From positions 124,001-188,000 of the forward strand of contig CANQJT010000001.1 in the NCBI GenBank assembly GCA_947624325.1: a stretch of 64,000 nucleotides of DNA, in the 5' to 3' direction. The notes beneath the pieces were generated by a model that saw only the letters and a program-made list of their open reading frames with translations, had not been told where the DNA came from and ran no database searches. Position numbers and translations under genes: made by a program. This document shows positions 43,651 through 53,875 of the stretch, in pieces. The stretch comes from Candidatus Gastranaerophilales bacterium. GTDB lineage: Bacteria; Cyanobacteriota; Vampirovibrionia; Gastranaerophilales; Gastranaerophilaceae. Each line of letters begins with the position of its first letter. Positions within the stretch are counted from its first letter, which is position 1.

Positions 43651-45219
43651 ATGCAGGAAAAATTTTATCTTACAACGGCTATAGATTATGTAAACGGTGA
43701 GCCTCATATAGGTCACGCATATGAAAAAATATTATCTGATGTAATAATCAGACATAAAAGGCAAATTATTGACAATGCGTTTATGCTGACAGGTACTGAT
43801 GAACACGGTATTAAAATTCAAAAAACGGCAGCATCAAAAGGTATTACTCCTAAGGAATTATGTGACGAAAATTTTTCAAAGTTTGAAGCTGCATGGAAAG
43901 AGCTTGAAATAAGCTATGATAAGATTATAAGAACAACTGATTTACAGCATACAAAAACAGTAAAAAAAATCTTTTCAAAATTACTTGAAAATGGTGATAT
44001 ATATAAACATTCATATACAGGATTATATTGCAGCGGTTGTGAATCTTTTTTAAGTCCTAAAGATTTAACAGAGGATGGACTCTGCCCTGATCACATGAAA
44101 AAGCCTGAAGAAATTACGGAAGAAAATTACTTCTTTAAATTAACTAAGTATAAAGATAAAATTGCAGAATATATTAAGTCTCATCCTGAATTTATTCAGC
44201 CCTCATCAAGAGTTAATGAACTTTTAAATCAGCTTGAAAATATAGAAGATATTTCTGTATCAAGGACAAAATCTTCTGTTCAATGGGGAATTGATGTAGA
44301 CGGTGATGAAAGCCAAACAATATATGTATGGATTGATGCACTTTCAAATTATATTACGGCAATCGGTTATGATATTGACAACCCAGATGAACAATTTAAA
44401 AAGTTATGGCCTGCTGATGTTCATGTTATTGGTAAAGATATTATTAAATTTCACTCTATTTATTGGATTGCAATTTTGATGTCTTTAGGACTTCCGCTTC
44501 CAAAAACAATATATGCTCACGGATGGATTACAATTGACCAGTCTAAAATGAGTAAATCCATAGGTAATGTAATTGCTCCTCATGATGTTTTAATGGCATT
44601 TAATCTTGATAAACCTGATGCATTCAGATATTATATGGCTTCTGCTGCACTTATCGGTAAAGACGGTAATTATTCGGATGAAGATTTCAAAGAAAAAGTT
44701 AATGCGGATTTAGCTAATAATATAGGAAATCTTTTAAATCGTACATTAAATATGCTTGTTAAATATTTTGACGGCGAAATTAAAAACGAATTTATTACAG
44801 ACAAGACTTCTAAAATTGCAATACTGGCAGAAAATACAAAAACTCAAATTATAGAGGCATTTAATAAGTACGAAATAGCAGAAGCTTCAAACTTGATAGT
44901 CTCATTTGCTGATTTTGTAAATAAATATGTTACGGAAACAGCTCCATGGTCGCTGGCTAAAGAGGGCAAAATGCTTGAAACAGGGAAAGTATTATATAAT
45001 GTTCTTGAAGCAATGAGGCATATAGCAATTTTGTTATATCCGTATTGTCCTAATATTTCTGCTGATATTTTAACTCAACTTTCGCAAAATACAGACTTTA
45101 AATATACAAATCTTGTTTGGGGTAAACTTCAAGCAGGTAAAATAACTGAAAAAGATAAAATTAAACCCGTATTTTTAAGACTTGATTCTGAATTCGCAAC
45201 TGATAAAAAGAAAGGTTAA
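43651..45219 (+). CDS. metG: methionyl-tRNA synthetase
   Basis: 522 aa from ATG 43651, chosen because YLTTAIDYVNGEPHIGHAYE begins at the usual distance; upstream in-frame codons would add a hydrophobic tail overlapping rph. The HIGH motif is HIGH in EPHIGHAYEK, and the KMSKS loop is SKMSKSIGNV. A knuckle (CSGC...CPDH) is the single zinc-binding insertion. It lacks the C-terminal tRNA-binding extension found in some MetRS. It ends six bases before prfB. Confidence 0.96.
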   Translation: MQEKFYLTTAIDYVNGEPHIGHAYEKILSDVIIRHKRQIIDNAFMLTGTDEHGIKIQKTAASKGITPKELCDENFSKFEAAWKELEISYDKIIRTTDLQHTKTVKKIFSKLLENGDIYKHSYTGLYCSGCESFLSPKDLTEDGLCPDHMKKPEEITEENYFFKLTKYKDKIAEYIKSHPEFIQPSSRVNELLNQLENIEDISVSRTKSSVQWGIDVDGDESQTIYVWIDALSNYITAIGYDIDNPDEQFKKLWPADVHVIGKDIIKFHSIYWIAILMSLGLPLPKTIYAHGWITIDQSKMSKSIGNVIAPHDVLMAFNLDKPDAFRYYMASAALIGKDGNYSDEDFKEKVNADLANNIGNLLNRTLNMLVKYFDGEIKNEFITDKTSKIAILAENTKTQIIEAFNKYEIAEASNLIVSFADFVNKYVTETAPWSLAKEGKMLETGKVLYNVLEAMRHIAILLYPYCPNISADILTQLSQNTDFKYTNLVWGKLQAGKITEKDKIKPVFLRLDSEFATDKKKG

Positions 45220-45225
45220 CTCAAA

Positions 45226-46335
45226 TTGCTGTATGATGATATTAAACAGAGTTATAATCCCGTTAAAACAATGTTTGATAAAGCATTAAAGGTATTTGAT
45301 GTTGACTCTTTGAAAAACTCAATAAATGAAAATGAAAAAAAACTCCAGCAGAGTGATATCTGGTCAAATCCTGATATTTCTTCTAAAATTTCTCAGGAAA
45401 TAAAGGAAGATAAAGATAATCTTGAAAAAATATCTCACTGGAAAAATTTATCAAGCGATATAGAAACATTATTTGAATTGTATGAAGAAACAAAAGATGA
45501 AACACTGCTTGAAGAAGTAGATAAAACAATCAAAACATTAAAATCAGAACTTGAAATATGGGAAATAGAATCAACTTTAAGCGGTGAATATGATAAATCA
45601 GATGCAATAATAACAATAAATGCAGGTGCAGGCGGAACGGATGCTCAAGATTGGGCGCAAATATTATTAAGAATGTATATGCGCTACTCTGAATCCAAAC
45701 ATTGGAAAACTGATTTAATTGAGCATTCTGACGGTGAAGAAGCCGGAATTAAATCTGCAACAATAAAAATATGCGGTAAATATGCTTATGGGCTTTTAAA
45801 AGCAGAAAAGGGTGTTCACAGGCTTGTCAGAATTTCACCGTTTAATGCAAACGGAAAAAGACAGACAAGTTTTGCCAGTCTGGAGGTCAGCCCTGTTATT
45901 GAAGATTTCAGTAAAAAAATTGAAATTCCGCCTGAAGATATTACGGTTGATACAATGCGCTCAGGCGGTGCAGGCGGTCAAAACGTAAATAAAGTTGAAA
46001 CAGCAGTAAGAATACTTCATAAACCGACAGGTATTGTAGTAAGATGCCAGCAGCAGCGCTCTCAATTGCAAAATAAAGAAACAGCAATGCAAATATTGGC
46101 TTCTAAGCTACTTGCTATAAAACAAGCAGAACATGAAGAAAAACTGATGAAGCTCAAAGGTCAGAATGTAGATATAAATTTTGGCTCTCAAATCCGCTCT
46201 TATGTATTTCATCCTTATAAAATGGTTAAAGATCACAGAACAAATTATGAAGTCGGTAATGTAGATTCTGTTATGGACGGAAATCTTGACGGGTTTATTG
46301 AAGCTTATCTAAAACAAGATATAAAAATTGAATAA
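45226..46335 (+). CDS. prfB: peptide chain release factor 2, no programmed frameshift
   Basis: 369 aa. The stop-codon anticodon loop [14 protein letters not shown] contains the RF2 SPF tripeptide, and the peptidyl-hydrolysis motif [10 protein letters not shown] holds GGQ. It terminates translation at UGA and UAA. The start is TTG at 45226, in the same frame as and 6 nt after the metG stop, with a weak AAAGG upstream. Unlike most bacterial prfB genes, it is one continuous frame. At the position of the usual +1 frameshift, residues VFDVD align with YLDYD of E. coli and the DNA reads AAGGTATTTGAT. Confidence 0.93.
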   Translation: MLYDDIKQSYNPVKTMFDKALKVFDVDSLKNSINENEKKLQQSDIWSNPDISSKISQEIKEDKDNLEKISHWKNLSSDIETLFELYEETKDETLLEEVDKTIKTLKSELEIWEIESTLSGEYDKSDAIITINAGAGGTDAQDWAQILLRMYMRYSESKHWKTDLIEHSDGEEAGIKSATIKICGKYAYGLLKAEKGVHRLVRISPFNANGKRQTSFASLEVSPVIEDFSKKIEIPPEDITVDTMRSGGAGGQNVNKVETAVRILHKPTGIVVRCQQQRSQLQNKETAMQILASKLLAIKQAEHEEKLMKLKGQNVDINFGSQIRSYVFHPYKMVKDHRTNYEVGNVDSVMDGNLDGFIEAYLKQDIKIE

Positions 46336-46336
46336 A

Positions 46337-47269
46337 TTATTCTAATTCTTTAATTTTATCTGCAAGTTTTGGTGCAATTAATGACCAAGCATAATTGCTG
46401 GGGTGGAAATTATCTTCTATTTTATCCTCAGGTTTATTAAGGTATCTGCCTATTAAATCTTTTGTTGATATTATAATGAAACCATTCTTTTTTAAGTCAT
46501 CAACTTCAATATTTTCCATTATTGAATTATTAAACTCGTTTTCATCATATAATAAAATAATAAATTTGTAGTTTTTCCAATGTTTATCAAATTCTGCTTT
46601 TGTTTCAATAAAATATTCATTTAACAGTTTATAGTCAAAATGTTTTAATATTGAATTTGCCCTTAGTATTGTATATGATTTAAACATATATAAGTTATAT
46701 CGGGATTGAAATTTTTCTCTTTCAAGTCTGCCGTTTTTATAAATATATCTTAAATGAGGTACGTAAAATACCGGAGTAATATTGCTTGCAGAAATTCTGT
46801 TAATATGATCAGTAATAAAAACATAAATAACATAACTTGGTTCGGGAACTTCTTTATAAAAGTCTTCTCTTCTTGCTTGATAAAGCATTGTATGTAGTCC
46901 CCAAAGCCATTCAAAAGCTCTGTTATATACAGGTCTATTTAATAATTTTGATAATTTATATCCTAAATTTTCATCCTCATTTAGTCCGTAGCCATAAGCA
47001 AAAGAACATCCCATTAATAAAATCGGTTTCTTTTTATAATTTAGTCCGATTGGTTTTCTTAATTTTTCATTTTTTATATATTCATATTCACTATCAAAAT
47101 TCTTAAATTGATTCCATTTATAGGGGTATTCTTTTATTTTGTTTAAAAAACCGTTATAATTTTTATCTGCTGAAAAAATACAGCTTAAGTAACAAGCCAT
47201 TTCAGCCAGTATAATTAAAACTATTAAATTTATTAATGTAATAAAAAAATATTTAATTAATTTTTTCAT
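46337..47269 (-). CDS. membrane-anchored SGNH/GDSL-type hydrolase, dispersed paralogue 5
   Basis: 310 aa from ATG 47269; a GTG at 47320 would add 17 residues. An N-terminal anchor (about residues 6-24) precedes the SGNH blocks LLMGCSFAYG (Ser89), YVFITDH and EDNFHPSNYAW, the last a textbook DxxH-P. It is clearly related to the four tandem genes at 1.6-5.4 kb but more divergent and longer before block I. It is convergent with prfB. The chosen ATG has no ribosome-binding site, like several other genes here. Substrate unknown; envelope glycan O-acyl chemistry is the leading guess. Confidence 0.75.
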   Translation of the reverse strand: MKKLIKYFFITLINLIVLIILAEMACYLSCIFSADKNYNGFLNKIKEYPYKWNQFKNFDSEYEYIKNEKLRKPIGLNYKKKPILLMGCSFAYGYGLNEDENLGYKLSKLLNRPVYNRAFEWLWGLHTMLYQARREDFYKEVPEPSYVIYVFITDHINRISASNITPVFYVPHLRYIYKNGRLEREKFQSRYNLYMFKSYTILRANSILKHFDYKLLNEYFIETKAEFDKHWKNYKFIILLYDENEFNNSIMENIEVDDLKKNGFIIISTKDLIGRYLNKPEDKIEDNFHPSNYAWSLIAPKLADKIKELE

Positions 47270-47380
47270 AAGTTTGTTCCGATAATATGCCAATAACAAA
47301 ATTATAACATTTAATGTCACATTTTAAAATAATTTTTTTTTTGATAAAATTAATTTGAATATACACTAGGAGAGGAAAAC

Positions 47381-48706
47381 ATGGAACATTTTTACGGGAT
47401 TGTGCAAAATTATAATATTGCAATTTCTGCAAGTATATTAATTTTAGCATATATTTTTATAGCACTTGAAAAAATACCTAAAGTTACAATCGCACTTTTA
47501 GGTGCTGCTGTTGTTGTTTTTTCAGGACTTGTAAGTCAGGAAAAAACGGTGGAAACAGGCTTAAATGCACATTATTTTATTAATTTTGTTGATTTTAATG
47601 TAATATTTTTACTTGTTTCTATGATGATAATAGTAAATATTACAACAAGATGCGGAGTATTTAACTGGCTGGCTATTGAACTTTTAAAAATGACAAAAGG
47701 TAAGCCGTTATTGGTTTTAATTGTTTTATCATTCTTTACGGCAGTTTTATCAGCATTCTTGGATAATGTAACAACGGTTATATTAATTATGCCTATTACT
47801 TTTGTTGTTGCAAGTCAGTTAGGAATAAATTCGGTTCCTTTATTAATTGCTGAAATCTTTGCTTCAAATATCGGCGGTACGGCTACATTAATAGGTGACC
47901 CGCCAAACATAATAATCGGCAGTGCCGCTAATTTTTCATTTATGGACTTTATAAGTGAACTTACGATTATATGTTTTGTTATTATGTGTGTTGTTATTGC
48001 ATTTTTATATTTATGCTTCAAAAAACAGCTTATTACTACACAAGAAAAAATGGATAGTATTCAAAATATAGATAATTCAAAAACGATTACTGATTTTTCA
48101 TTATTAAAAAGAAGTTTAACAGTTTTGGCACTTGTTATTTTAGGATTTATAACGCATGATATTACTCATATTGCAACCTGCATAATAGCTTTTATTGGTG
48201 CAAGCATATTATTATTATTTGAAAATCCCGAAGATACCTTTAAAGATGTTGAATGGAATACAATTTTCTTCTTTATCGGATTATTTATAATTATCGGTGC
48301 ATTTGAAGCGGCAGGCGGTATTCAATTAATGGCTGATTGGCTGTTGAAAGTTACGGCAGGCTCACAAAAGATTGCTTCATTCGTAATTTTATGGGCATCA
48401 GGTATTTTATCGGGGATTATTGATAATATTCCGTATACAGCTACTATGGCTCCTATGATATCAGCTATGGAGGTTGAAAAGGGAAGAGAATTTGTTCTGC
48501 CTATGTGGTGGTGCTTATCTTTAGGCGCTTGCCTCGGCGGTAATTTAACCATAATCGGTGCTGCAGCAAACGTTATTGTTTCCGAAAACTCAGCTAAACA
48601 CGGACATGTAATTAAATTCTTGGAATTTATGAAATACGGTGTTGTTGTTGTATGTATTTCGCTTACATTATCATCAGTTTATATCTGGATAAGACATTTT
48701 ATGTAA
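47381..48706 (+). CDS. ArsB/NhaD-type ion transporter superfamily permease
   Basis: 441 aa, 11-12 membrane helices in two repeated halves. Conserved stretches AFLDNVTTVILIMPITF and NIGGTATLIGDPPNIIIG in the first half, with GIIDNIPYTATMAPMI and GACLGGNLTIIGAAANVI in the second, are the paired re-entrant signatures of the ArsB/NhaD branch of the IT superfamily. Substrate could be Na+/H+, arsenite or an organic anion; there is no ars context, so antiport or anion transport is more likely. TAGGAGAGG precedes the ATG and a terminator follows. Confidence 0.88.
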   Translation: MEHFYGIVQNYNIAISASILILAYIFIALEKIPKVTIALLGAAVVVFSGLVSQEKTVETGLNAHYFINFVDFNVIFLLVSMMIIVNITTRCGVFNWLAIELLKMTKGKPLLVLIVLSFFTAVLSAFLDNVTTVILIMPITFVVASQLGINSVPLLIAEIFASNIGGTATLIGDPPNIIIGSAANFSFMDFISELTIICFVIMCVVIAFLYLCFKKQLITTQEKMDSIQNIDNSKTITDFSLLKRSLTVLALVILGFITHDITHIATCIIAFIGASILLLFENPEDTFKDVEWNTIFFFIGLFIIIGAFEAAGGIQLMADWLLKVTAGSQKIASFVILWASGILSGIIDNIPYTATMAPMISAMEVEKGREFVLPMWWCLSLGACLGGNLTIIGAAANVIVSENSAKHGHVIKFLEFMKYGVVVVCISLTLSSVYIWIRHFM

Positions 48707-48715
48707 TATATATTT

Positions 48716-48747
48716 AAAAAAGCAGTTATTATTTATACTGCTTTTTT
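48716..48747 (+). terminator. intrinsic terminator
   Basis: 11-bp stem aaaaaagcagt/actgctttttt with a 10-nt loop, just after the transporter gene; ends in a T run. Confidence 0.8.
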
Positions 48748-48756
48748 ATTTTTTAT

Positions 48757-48762
48757 TATAAT
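48757..48762 (+). promoter_or_regulatory. -10 box placing the transcript start at the ATG
   Basis: TATAAT ends 6 nt before the ATG at 48769 and no Shine-Dalgarno sequence intervenes. It lies directly after the upstream terminator, so a new, probably leaderless transcript starts here. Confidence 0.5.
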
Positions 48763-48768
48763 TTTACT

Positions 48769-50181
48769 ATGAATTATTTAAAAATTTTTTTCAAAAATCA
48801 TTCCTTAAATATAATATTGACTTTTATTTGGTCATTGTTTGTTATTATAGCTTTAATCCACCATGAATTATGGGCAGATTCCATTAGAGCTTTTTATCTT
48901 ATTTATAAGAATGATTTTATTCGTATGATATTGGATATTGCATTTGACGGACATCCTTATCTTTGGTATTGTCTAACTTATCCGTTTGTTAAACTTGGTT
49001 TTGATGTAAACTCAATTAAAATAGTAAGTTTTACGGCAGTTTTAATTTCAGTTATATTTGTTCTTGAAAAATCTCCTCTTAATATAATTCAAAAAATTTT
49101 ATTTATTTTTTCTGCAGGTATGTTATATTATTTACCTGTTATTCCGAGAAATTATTCTTTAATACCAATAACTCTTTTTATTTGTGCTTATTTATACCCA
49201 AAGAGAAATGAAAAACCTCTTTTATACTATTTATCACTAATATTGATTTCTCAAACACAATCTTACATGTATGGGTTTTTCCTAATATCTTCATTATTTT
49301 TTATTTTTGAAAGATTTAAAACTTATTTTGCTTATAAGAAACAAAACTGTATCATTTTATTTTCATTTATTATCTATAATTTAGTTAATATAATGCTTTA
49401 TAAGAAATGTTTTTATTCCGAATATTGGATTCCGAAACTTGATACTTTATTAAGAATAGATAATATTCATTTTTTGACCTTAAGAAATTTATTTAATTAT
49501 TCTATGGACATTGATTCACTAAAATATTATATATTACTTACGGCTTTTATTGTTTACATGATATTTTTGTTAAAACAAAATCTTAAAGTATTTCTAATAA
49601 CCTTAATATCATTTTTATTTATATATTTAATGTTTGTCAAAATATGGTTTGCCGGTGTTCCGTATCAAAAAGTTTATATATTTATTTTAATTATAATTTA
49701 TTCATATTGGTTATTACAAAATAAAAAAGACATATATTATAAAATAAGCAGCATATCACTCACTTGCATTCTTTTTATAATGTTTTTATGTCCTTTAAAT
49801 ATTTCTATACTAAAAGATGAAGTTAATAATTCTTTTTCTGATTATATGGATATTAAAAACTTTGTATATTCTCACTTGGCAGAAAATAATGGTGCTGCAG
49901 ATAATAATAAAATTATATTTGTAGGTTCTTGGTTACATTCTTTTTTAGAAGAAAATGTTGTAAATCAAATTATTATTCCCGAAGATAAAGTAATTGATAA
50001 TAATACTCTTGATTTCTACATAAAAAAAGATAATTATCTAAATTCCAAATATATAATTATTGATGAGTCCTATAAAATAAATTTAAATTATCCTTATAAA
50101 CAAATAAATAAAAACAAAAAGAAAAGATTTCAGCATTTTGATTCTAGAGAATTTTATAATATTTATGAAAAAATTGAATAA
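48769..50181 (+). CDS. multi-pass membrane protein, GT-C glycosyltransferase-like
   Basis: 470 aa with about 10-11 hydrophobic helices, then a soluble C-terminal domain of about 100 residues. The first extracytoplasmic loop carries ALIHHELWADSIRAF, with the acidic residue pattern expected of the catalytic loop of GT-C enzymes (ArnT/PMT-like), followed by FDGHPYLWYCLTYPF. I infer a polyprenyl-phosphate-sugar-dependent glycosyltransferase modifying an envelope glycan or protein. There is no closer family match I can name. It is monocistronic between two terminators. Confidence 0.65.
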   Translation: MNYLKIFFKNHSLNIILTFIWSLFVIIALIHHELWADSIRAFYLIYKNDFIRMILDIAFDGHPYLWYCLTYPFVKLGFDVNSIKIVSFTAVLISVIFVLEKSPLNIIQKILFIFSAGMLYYLPVIPRNYSLIPITLFICAYLYPKRNEKPLLYYLSLILISQTQSYMYGFFLISSLFFIFERFKTYFAYKKQNCIILFSFIIYNLVNIMLYKKCFYSEYWIPKLDTLLRIDNIHFLTLRNLFNYSMDIDSLKYYILLTAFIVYMIFLLKQNLKVFLITLISFLFIYLMFVKIWFAGVPYQKVYIFILIIIYSYWLLQNKKDIYYKISSISLTCILFIMFLCPLNISILKDEVNNSFSDYMDIKNFVYSHLAENNGAADNNKIIFVGSWLHSFLEENVVNQIIIPEDKVIDNNTLDFYIKKDNYLNSKYIIIDESYKINLNYPYKQINKNKKKRFQHFDSREFYNIYEKIE

Positions 50182-50210
50182 AAAAAGAGGGTTTTTAAAC
50201 CCTCTTTTTT
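50181..50210. terminator. bidirectional intrinsic terminator
   Basis: Symmetric stem aaaaaagagggttt/aaaccctctttttt centred at 50195-50196 separates the convergent GT-C-like gene and nifJ; A and T runs serve both directions. Confidence 0.85.
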
Positions 50211-50227
50211 TATCTTTGTATTGATTT

Positions 50228-53200
50228 TTATTTAATCAATTCTCCGACTGCTTTAAATACACCCATTCTTGCTTGAGCATCTTTTTCAGCTTGGCTGTAA
50301 AGTTCTTCAGCAGCTTCAGGATTTGTCTTAAGAAGTGATTTATATCTGCCTTCACTTCTGATAAAGTCTTGGTAGCTGCCTTTAGGATCTTTAGCATCCC
50401 AAGTGAACGGCTGTTCATTAGCAGGATTATATCTGTATAACGGATAATAACCAGCTTCAACCGCACGTTTTTGTTCGGTTTGAGTCTTAGCCATATCAAT
50501 ACCGTGAGCGATACAAGGAGCATAAGCAAAGATGATAGATGGTCCGTTATAAGCTTCAGCTTCTTGTATAGCTTTTAGAGTTTGACCTCTATCGGCACCA
50601 AGTGCAACTGATGCAACATAGACATATCCGTATGACATACTCATTAAGCCCATGTTCTTCTTGTATGTTCTTTTACCGCCTGTAGCAAATTTAGCAACTG
50701 CGCCTGTTGGTGTTGATTTAGAAGCTTGACCGCCTGTGTTTGAATAAACTTCGGTATCAAGAACCAGTATATTAACGTTTTTATTTTGAGCTAATACGTG
50801 GTCAATACCGCCGTATCCGATATCGTTTGCCCAGCCGTCACCGCCTATAATCCAGATTGATTTATCCGTGAAGTAGTCTTGCAATTCTCTTACTTTTGCC
50901 AAGTTCGGGCATGGTGCATCAGCATATTTCTTAAGAAGTTCTTTTGCTTTATTTTGAGCTTCTAATGCTTCAGGTGTCTTTGAGTTATCAAAGTATGAAA
51001 TAGCATTTTGAAGTGCTTCTTTTAAATCAGCAGGTGCTTTTTCATCAGCTACAACTTTTTCAACATAAGTTTTTAAAGTGTCTCTGTTTTGGTCTACAGC
51101 GAGTCTCATACCGAAACCGAATTCAGCATTATCTTCAAATAATGAGTTAGCCCAAGCAGGTCCTCTTCCTTCTTTTGTGGTTGTATAAGGAATAGTAGGA
51201 AATGTGCCTGAGTATATTGAAGAACAACCTGTTGCGTTAGCGATAATCATATTTTCGCCGAACAGTTGAGAAACTAATTTAACATAAGGTGTTTCACCGC
51301 AGCCAGCACAAGCGCCCGAGAATTCAAATAAAGGAGTTCTTAACATTGCACCTTTAATTGTCTTAGGTGAATTTTTACCTAAGTAGTTATCAGGCAATTC
51401 ATCAAAGTATTTTTCGTTAACAAATTCGCAAGCTTCTTCTTCTTTTTCAATTGTTGACCAAGTAAGAGCTTGTTTTTCTGGATTTTTGTTTGCTAAACAT
51501 TGGTCGATACATACTCCGCAGCCCGTGCAATCTTTGCAGTAAACTTGAACTTTGAATTGTTCGCCGTCGCCCGGTTTTGCAGGTATTGTTGTAAATGACT
51601 CGGGTTTATTTGCTAAATCTTCAGGTTTAGCAATTTTTGTTCTGATTGCTGCATGAGGACAAGCAGAAGCACATATTCCGCATTGTACACAGTTCTCGGG
51701 ATTCCATTTCGGTACACGAGGAGCAATACCACGTTTTTCAAGTTTTGCTGTACCTGTCGGTATAACACCATCTATACTCATAGCGCTGACGGGAATATCA
51801 TCGCCCTTTTGTCTCATTGAAGGCTCAATGATTTTCTTAGCGAAATCATCAGCATTATCATCAATTAACTTAACGTCATCAGCTGCGCAAACTCCGTCTA
51901 ATGAAGCAGGGATAACTACTTCTTCAGTTGCGTTAACAGCTGCATCGATTAAAGCTAAGTTCATATTAACAACATCGTCGCCTTTTTTTTTGAAGGTTTT
52001 CTTTGTCATTTCTCTCATACCTTCTAAAGCTTGTTCAAAAGGAATAATGCCTGATACTTTGAAGTATGCAACCATCATAACGGTATTTGCACCTTTTCCT
52101 CTTAAGCCGGGCTGTTCTTTGATAAGTCTTTCCGCATCAACATTGTAGAATTTAATTTTCTTATCAATGATTGTTTTTTGCATATCTCTTGTTAAGTGAG
52201 CAAATGCTTCATCTTTTGTATAAGGGCTGTTTAATAAGAAGGTTCCGTCTTCTTTAATGCCTTTTAATAAGTCATATCTGCCGATATATGCGTGAGCAGA
52301 GCAAGATACAAAATCGGGTGCAGTGATTAAGTATGTTGATTTAATCGGTTTATCGCCAAATCTTAAGTGAGAAACGGTTACTCCGAATGATTTTTTAGAG
52401 TCATAAGCAAAATATGCCTGTGCATCCTTATCCGTATATTGACCTATAATTTTAATAGAGTTTTTGTTAGCGCCGACCGTACCGTCTGAACCTAAGCCCC
52501 AGAACATACAGTTTGTTGTGCCCTCGGGTTCTGTTACAATGTGTTCATCTACTTTTAAAGATTTATTTGTAACGTCATCTTCAATACCAACGGTAAATCC
52601 GTGGAAACCGTTATTTTCAGCATGTTTGTAAACAGCAAATACCATTGAAGGAGTAAATTCTTTGGATGATAAACCGTATCTTCCTCCGATTACTCTGATA
52701 TCTTTATTTTCTAATGCTGCAACAACATCCAAGTATAATGGTTCACCGATTGAACCGGGTTCTTTTGTTCTGTCTAAAACAGTAATTCTTTTAACTGTCT
52801 TAGGTAGAGCCGCATTGAAACGAGTTACATCGAACGGTCTATAAAGTCTTACTTTAACTAAACCGTATTTTTTACCTCTTTGAGCGTTTAAGTATTCAAT
52901 TGTTTCTTCAATAGTTTCACAGCCTGAACCCATTGCAACGATTACATCAGTAGCATCAGGTGCGCCGACATAATCAAACGGATGATATTGTCTGCCTGTT
53001 ACTTTTGCTACTTTATCCATATATTCTTGAACGATATCGGGAACTGCGTTGTAGTATTTATTAACTGTTTCTCTGCCTTGGAAGTAAACATCTGTATTTT
53101 GTGCGCCTACTTTACAAACGGGTGCTTCCGGCCTTAAAGCTCTATTTCTGAATTCTTCAATATATTTAGGTTCAACAAGTGAAGCGATATCTTCATATGA

Positions 53201-53758
53201 GATTTCTTCAATTTTGTGAACTTCATGTGATGTTCTGAAACCGTCAAAGAATTGTAAGAAAGGAACTTTTGCTTTATATGTTGATAAGTGAGCAACTAAA
53301 GCTAAATCCATTTCTTCCTGAACTGAATTTGCTGCGAGCATTGCATAACCTGTATTACGGCAGCCCATAACGTCTGTGTGGTCGCCAAATATTGCCAAAG
53401 ATTGAGCAGCTAAAGCTCTTGCTGCAACGTGAATAACAGAAGGAAGCATTTCCCCTGCTACTTTATGCATAACAGGAATCATTAATAATAACCCTTGTGA
53501 TGCTGTATATGTAGAAGTTAAAGCACCTGCTGCTAGTGAACCATGTACGGCACCTGCTGCGCCTGCTTCTGATTGCATTTCTGCAACTCTTACTTCTTTA
53601 CCCCATATGTTTTGTTTGTGTTGTGATGCCCATTCATCAATCCATTCACCCATTGTTGATGACGGAGTGATAGGGTAGATTGCGGATACTTCACTTAGTG
53701 CATACGCAATATGCGCAGCTGCGTAGTTTCCGTCAACCGTAATTGTCTTTTTTGACAT
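50228..53758 (-). CDS. nifJ: pyruvate:ferredoxin (flavodoxin) oxidoreductase
   Basis: 1176 aa, the single-chain homodimeric enzyme. Domain I begins with the pyruvate-binding YPITPSSTMGEWIDEWA. The mid-protein ferredoxin domain has CVQCGICASACP and CKDCTGCGVCIDQC. The TPP domain carries the proximal-cluster cysteines (CAGCGETPY, ATGCSSIYSG) and the GDGWANDIGYGG motif with SNTGGQASKSTP. It decarboxylates pyruvate to acetyl-CoA and CO2 and reduces ferredoxin, feeding the hydrogenase at 34.7-38.8 kb. A perfect GGAGGTAGT site precedes the ATG. High expression is likely. Confidence 0.97.
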   Translation of the reverse strand: MSKKTITVDGNYAAAHIAYALSEVSAIYPITPSSTMGEWIDEWASQHKQNIWGKEVRVAEMQSEAGAAGAVHGSLAAGALTSTYTASQGLLLMIPVMHKVAGEMLPSVIHVAARALAAQSLAIFGDHTDVMGCRNTGYAMLAANSVQEEMDLALVAHLSTYKAKVPFLQFFDGFRTSHEVHKIEEISYEDIASLVEPKYIEEFRNRALRPEAPVCKVGAQNTDVYFQGRETVNKYYNAVPDIVQEYMDKVAKVTGRQYHPFDYVGAPDATDVIVAMGSGCETIEETIEYLNAQRGKKYGLVKVRLYRPFDVTRFNAALPKTVKRITVLDRTKEPGSIGEPLYLDVVAALENKDIRVIGGRYGLSSKEFTPSMVFAVYKHAENNGFHGFTVGIEDDVTNKSLKVDEHIVTEPEGTTNCMFWGLGSDGTVGANKNSIKIIGQYTDKDAQAYFAYDSKKSFGVTVSHLRFGDKPIKSTYLITAPDFVSCSAHAYIGRYDLLKGIKEDGTFLLNSPYTKDEAFAHLTRDMQKTIIDKKIKFYNVDAERLIKEQPGLRGKGANTVMMVAYFKVSGIIPFEQALEGMREMTKKTFKKKGDDVVNMNLALIDAAVNATEEVVIPASLDGVCAADDVKLIDDNADDFAKKIIEPSMRQKGDDIPVSAMSIDGVIPTGTAKLEKRGIAPRVPKWNPENCVQCGICASACPHAAIRTKIAKPEDLANKPESFTTIPAKPGDGEQFKVQVYCKDCTGCGVCIDQCLANKNPEKQALTWSTIEKEEEACEFVNEKYFDELPDNYLGKNSPKTIKGAMLRTPLFEFSGACAGCGETPYVKLVSQLFGENMIIANATGCSSIYSGTFPTIPYTTTKEGRGPAWANSLFEDNAEFGFGMRLAVDQNRDTLKTYVEKVVADEKAPADLKEALQNAISYFDNSKTPEALEAQNKAKELLKKYADAPCPNLAKVRELQDYFTDKSIWIIGGDGWANDIGYGGIDHVLAQNKNVNILVLDTEVYSNTGGQASKSTPTGAVAKFATGGKRTYKKNMGLMSMSYGYVYVASVALGADRGQTLKAIQEAEAYNGPSIIFAYAPCIAHGIDMAKTQTEQKRAVEAGYYPLYRYNPANEQPFTWDAKDPKGSYQDFIRSEGRYKSLLKTNPEAAEELYSQAEKDAQARMGVFKAVGELIK

Positions 53759-53849
53759 TTTATACTACCTCCATTCTCATAATACATAAGTCTAGTCTAT
53801 TAAAAATGTACTCTAAACATACCTTAATTACAAGTTAATTTTGATATAA

Positions 53850-53872
53850 AAAAGCCCCTGTCAGGGGCTTTT
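53850..53872 (-). terminator. intrinsic terminator of the 496-aa acidic protein gene
   Basis: 10-bp stem aaaagcccct/aggggctttt with a 3-nt loop and a T run on the minus strand, a few bases after the stop codon; it isolates nifJ from the gene upstream. Confidence 0.9.
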
Positions 53873-53875
53873 ATT

